Shown: one piece after another, positions 62,685 through 64,000 of the stretch
Layout: each line of letters begins with the position of its first letter
Position numbering within the stretch: position 1 is the first letter of the stretch
Source of the DNA: Coemansia sp. RSA 487
Lineage: Eukaryota > Kickxellomycota > Kickxellomycetes > Kickxellales > Kickxellaceae
Direction of reading: 5' to 3'
DNA length: 64,000 nt
Assembly: GCA_027577595.1 (NCBI GenBank)
Contig: JANBRJ010000048.1
Location: 62,001-126,000 of the forward strand
Made by a program: the position numbers and the translations under genes
Notes under the pieces: model-generated
What the model was told of the DNA's origin: nothing
What the model saw: the letters and a program-made list of their open reading frames with translations, nothing else
Databases searched by the model: none

Positions 62685-64000
62685 TCAAACAGGGCCCTGT
62701 TGCACAATTGACAACCTGTGCAGCTCTTTTGCCTCAACGATCTGCTGTGGCATTGCCATTATGAAAGGATTAGAAAAGTTAAAAAAAGAAAGAAAAAATA
62801 GAGTCGATGAATTTCACTGCTGTCATTAAATCTAACCGACTTGTTTTATTAGCTCACCTGCTGGCCATCCCACACAAGCTTGCGGATCTCAGCCCGCAGA
62901 TCAACCACCAGCTGCTGCTTCCGCGCCAGCACCTCGTCCAGCTTCTCCAGATACTCCATCGCCTCGTTCAGCTTGGCCTTGTCTACGCTCTCAAACTGTA
63001 TCCCGTCAGTCAGCCGCGTAACTACTCCAGTGCTGACGTCCATGTGGTATTTGTCAGCAAGCCCCTGCGTCTGCTGCTGCTGCCAGCTGCTTGAGCACAG
63101 ACTGCTTCCCTCCGCCTTATTCTTCGCCTGCTGCACCAGCTGCGCGTAGCTGAATGTCGTGTATCCGCTAATCAGCATTGTTTCCTCCTTGCATGCTTCG
63201 GTAGTCGATCTGATCTGTGCCCGATGCAGTTTGACAAACGTATCAACATCCGCAACCTTTAGCTGGTTCACCAGTACCCCTGATGATTCCATGTCATCCA
63301 TGCCGGCACTATTGCCGTGTGCCGAGTGGCTGCTGTCCGACGGTACACTGACTGCAGACGCATACGGCGACGTCATTGTGCTGCCACCCATTAGTCCGCG
63401 CTCGGTGCCATTGATGCTGCTTTGCGTGTTGGATCGCATCCTTACATCACGTCCGTCGTGGGTTGTGCTGCTGCTGCTACGCGACATCATCGGCACCCTC
63501 GATTCCGTGGTACTGTTAATGCTATCGCTCCTGCCCATATTTTCCAGTCTGTGCACATTCGACCCTATCACTTGGCGCATGCTAGTGTCGGGGCTAAGCA
63601 TCTCAACGTCGCGCGGGCTCATGTGGATGTCACTAGGGCTGGGTGTCTTTCTGCTGCGCATCATCATTTCAGATAGTTTTGATGGCGCTGTCCTTCTGTT
63701 TCCTACGCCTGGAGAATTTGGCATTCTCGCAGAGACAAAGCTCTTAGCAGCGGGCGATCCATAAGACCGCGGCGGAGACCGCACCACCGGCTGCCTAATC
63801 TCATCCATAAAGGCCGGCTGCTCGTCAAGAAGAGATGGAGCTTCCTCGCCGAGTTCCTGACCAAGAGCGTCATCCATTGACGGGCGCCTCAGATGCTGGT
63901 TTTGTTGCTGCTGCTGATGTACTGCAGACGGTTGATGATTTCTACGCAAGCCATATGTGGTCCTCGCATTGGAAAACTCATCGTCCACGCTGTTAAAGTC
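62685..64000 (-). CDS. kinesin-13 C-terminal part (5' end beyond window)
   Basis: The frame is open to the right edge, so the motor domain lies outside. The visible part is a long Ser/Pro/Met-rich linker (about 240 residues, with an SPRDVEM and several SP sites), then the conserved kinesin-13 tail. The tail reads DVDTFVKLHRAQIRSTTEACKEE, an insert, then YLEKLDEVLARKQQLVVDL. After KLVWDGQQ a GTGAGC donor (62857) probably starts a last intron to an acceptor CCACAG at 62745; the final exon 62744-62685 would add 19 residues ending in QQGPV. Without splicing the frame ends after VS. Kinesin-13s depolymerise microtubule ends. The assignment rests on the tail alone. Confidence 0.65.

Overview
The window is a stretch of fungal nuclear chromosome. 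The genes are compact: most have no intron, and the few introns have GTAAGT/GTATGT-type donors, CTAAT-like branch points and AG acceptors. The gene set is fungal housekeeping (PWP2, SGT1, RPN11, SEC23, GPI11, NEM1, EMC2, MIP1, TAF12, SWD2, fumarylacetoacetase, PP1, VTS1). It also holds genes that most Dikarya have lost or never had: an MCM8 helicase, a JMJD5-type JmjC protein, a kinesin-13 tail and a receiver-domain/cAMP-phosphodiesterase fusion. Together these point to an early-diverging (non-Dikarya) fungus, for example of Kickxellomycotina type. That placement is inference, not proof.

Layout. 0.6-8.4 kb: JMJD5-like, PWP2, SGT1, RPN11 and a small unknown gene. 9.3-11.3 kb: an SDR gene, then a second unknown gene that shares a short motif with the first. 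12.1-18.2 kb: an M17 leucyl aminopeptidase, a truncated kinase-like pseudogene, an inverted duplication (two 824-bp arms, 135-bp spacer) carrying the 3' end of SEC23, and SEC23 itself. 18.8-26.8 kb: GPI11, a carotenoid-oxygenase family protein, and MCM8 with NEM1 converging on it. 26.8-35.5 kb: about 3 kb of non-coding DNA, then a gene split by a 2.4-kb intron that encodes a response-regulator receiver fused to a class I cyclic-nucleotide phosphodiesterase. 36-42.4 kb: EMC2, the mitochondrial DNA polymerase and TAF12. 42.4-47.8 kb: an AT-rich, hairpin-rich island with no secure gene. It holds two solo LTRs with 5-bp target duplications (one inserted into an older repeat that also lies at the centre of the SEC23 palindrome) and orphan coding-like fragments. 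47.8-64 kb: SWD2, a CHCHD5-like twin-CX9C protein, a mitochondrial dehydrogenase kinase with a 26-nt micro-exon, fumarylacetoacetase, an orphan four-helix membrane protein, PP1, VTS1, a 2H-phosphoesterase-like protein and the tail of a kinesin-13 that runs off the window.

There is no operon logic; genes are grouped by history, not pathway. Split gene models (JMJD5-like, MCM8, REC-PDE, EMC2, dehydrogenase kinase, PP1, kinesin-13) were built by hand from splice signals and reading phase and have not been tested against transcripts. The most notable items are the REC-PDE fusion with a possible second promoter inside its long intron, the homogenised SEC23 palindrome, the structured LTR pair and the motif-sharing unknown gene pair. 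I saw no tRNA, rRNA or CRISPR array.
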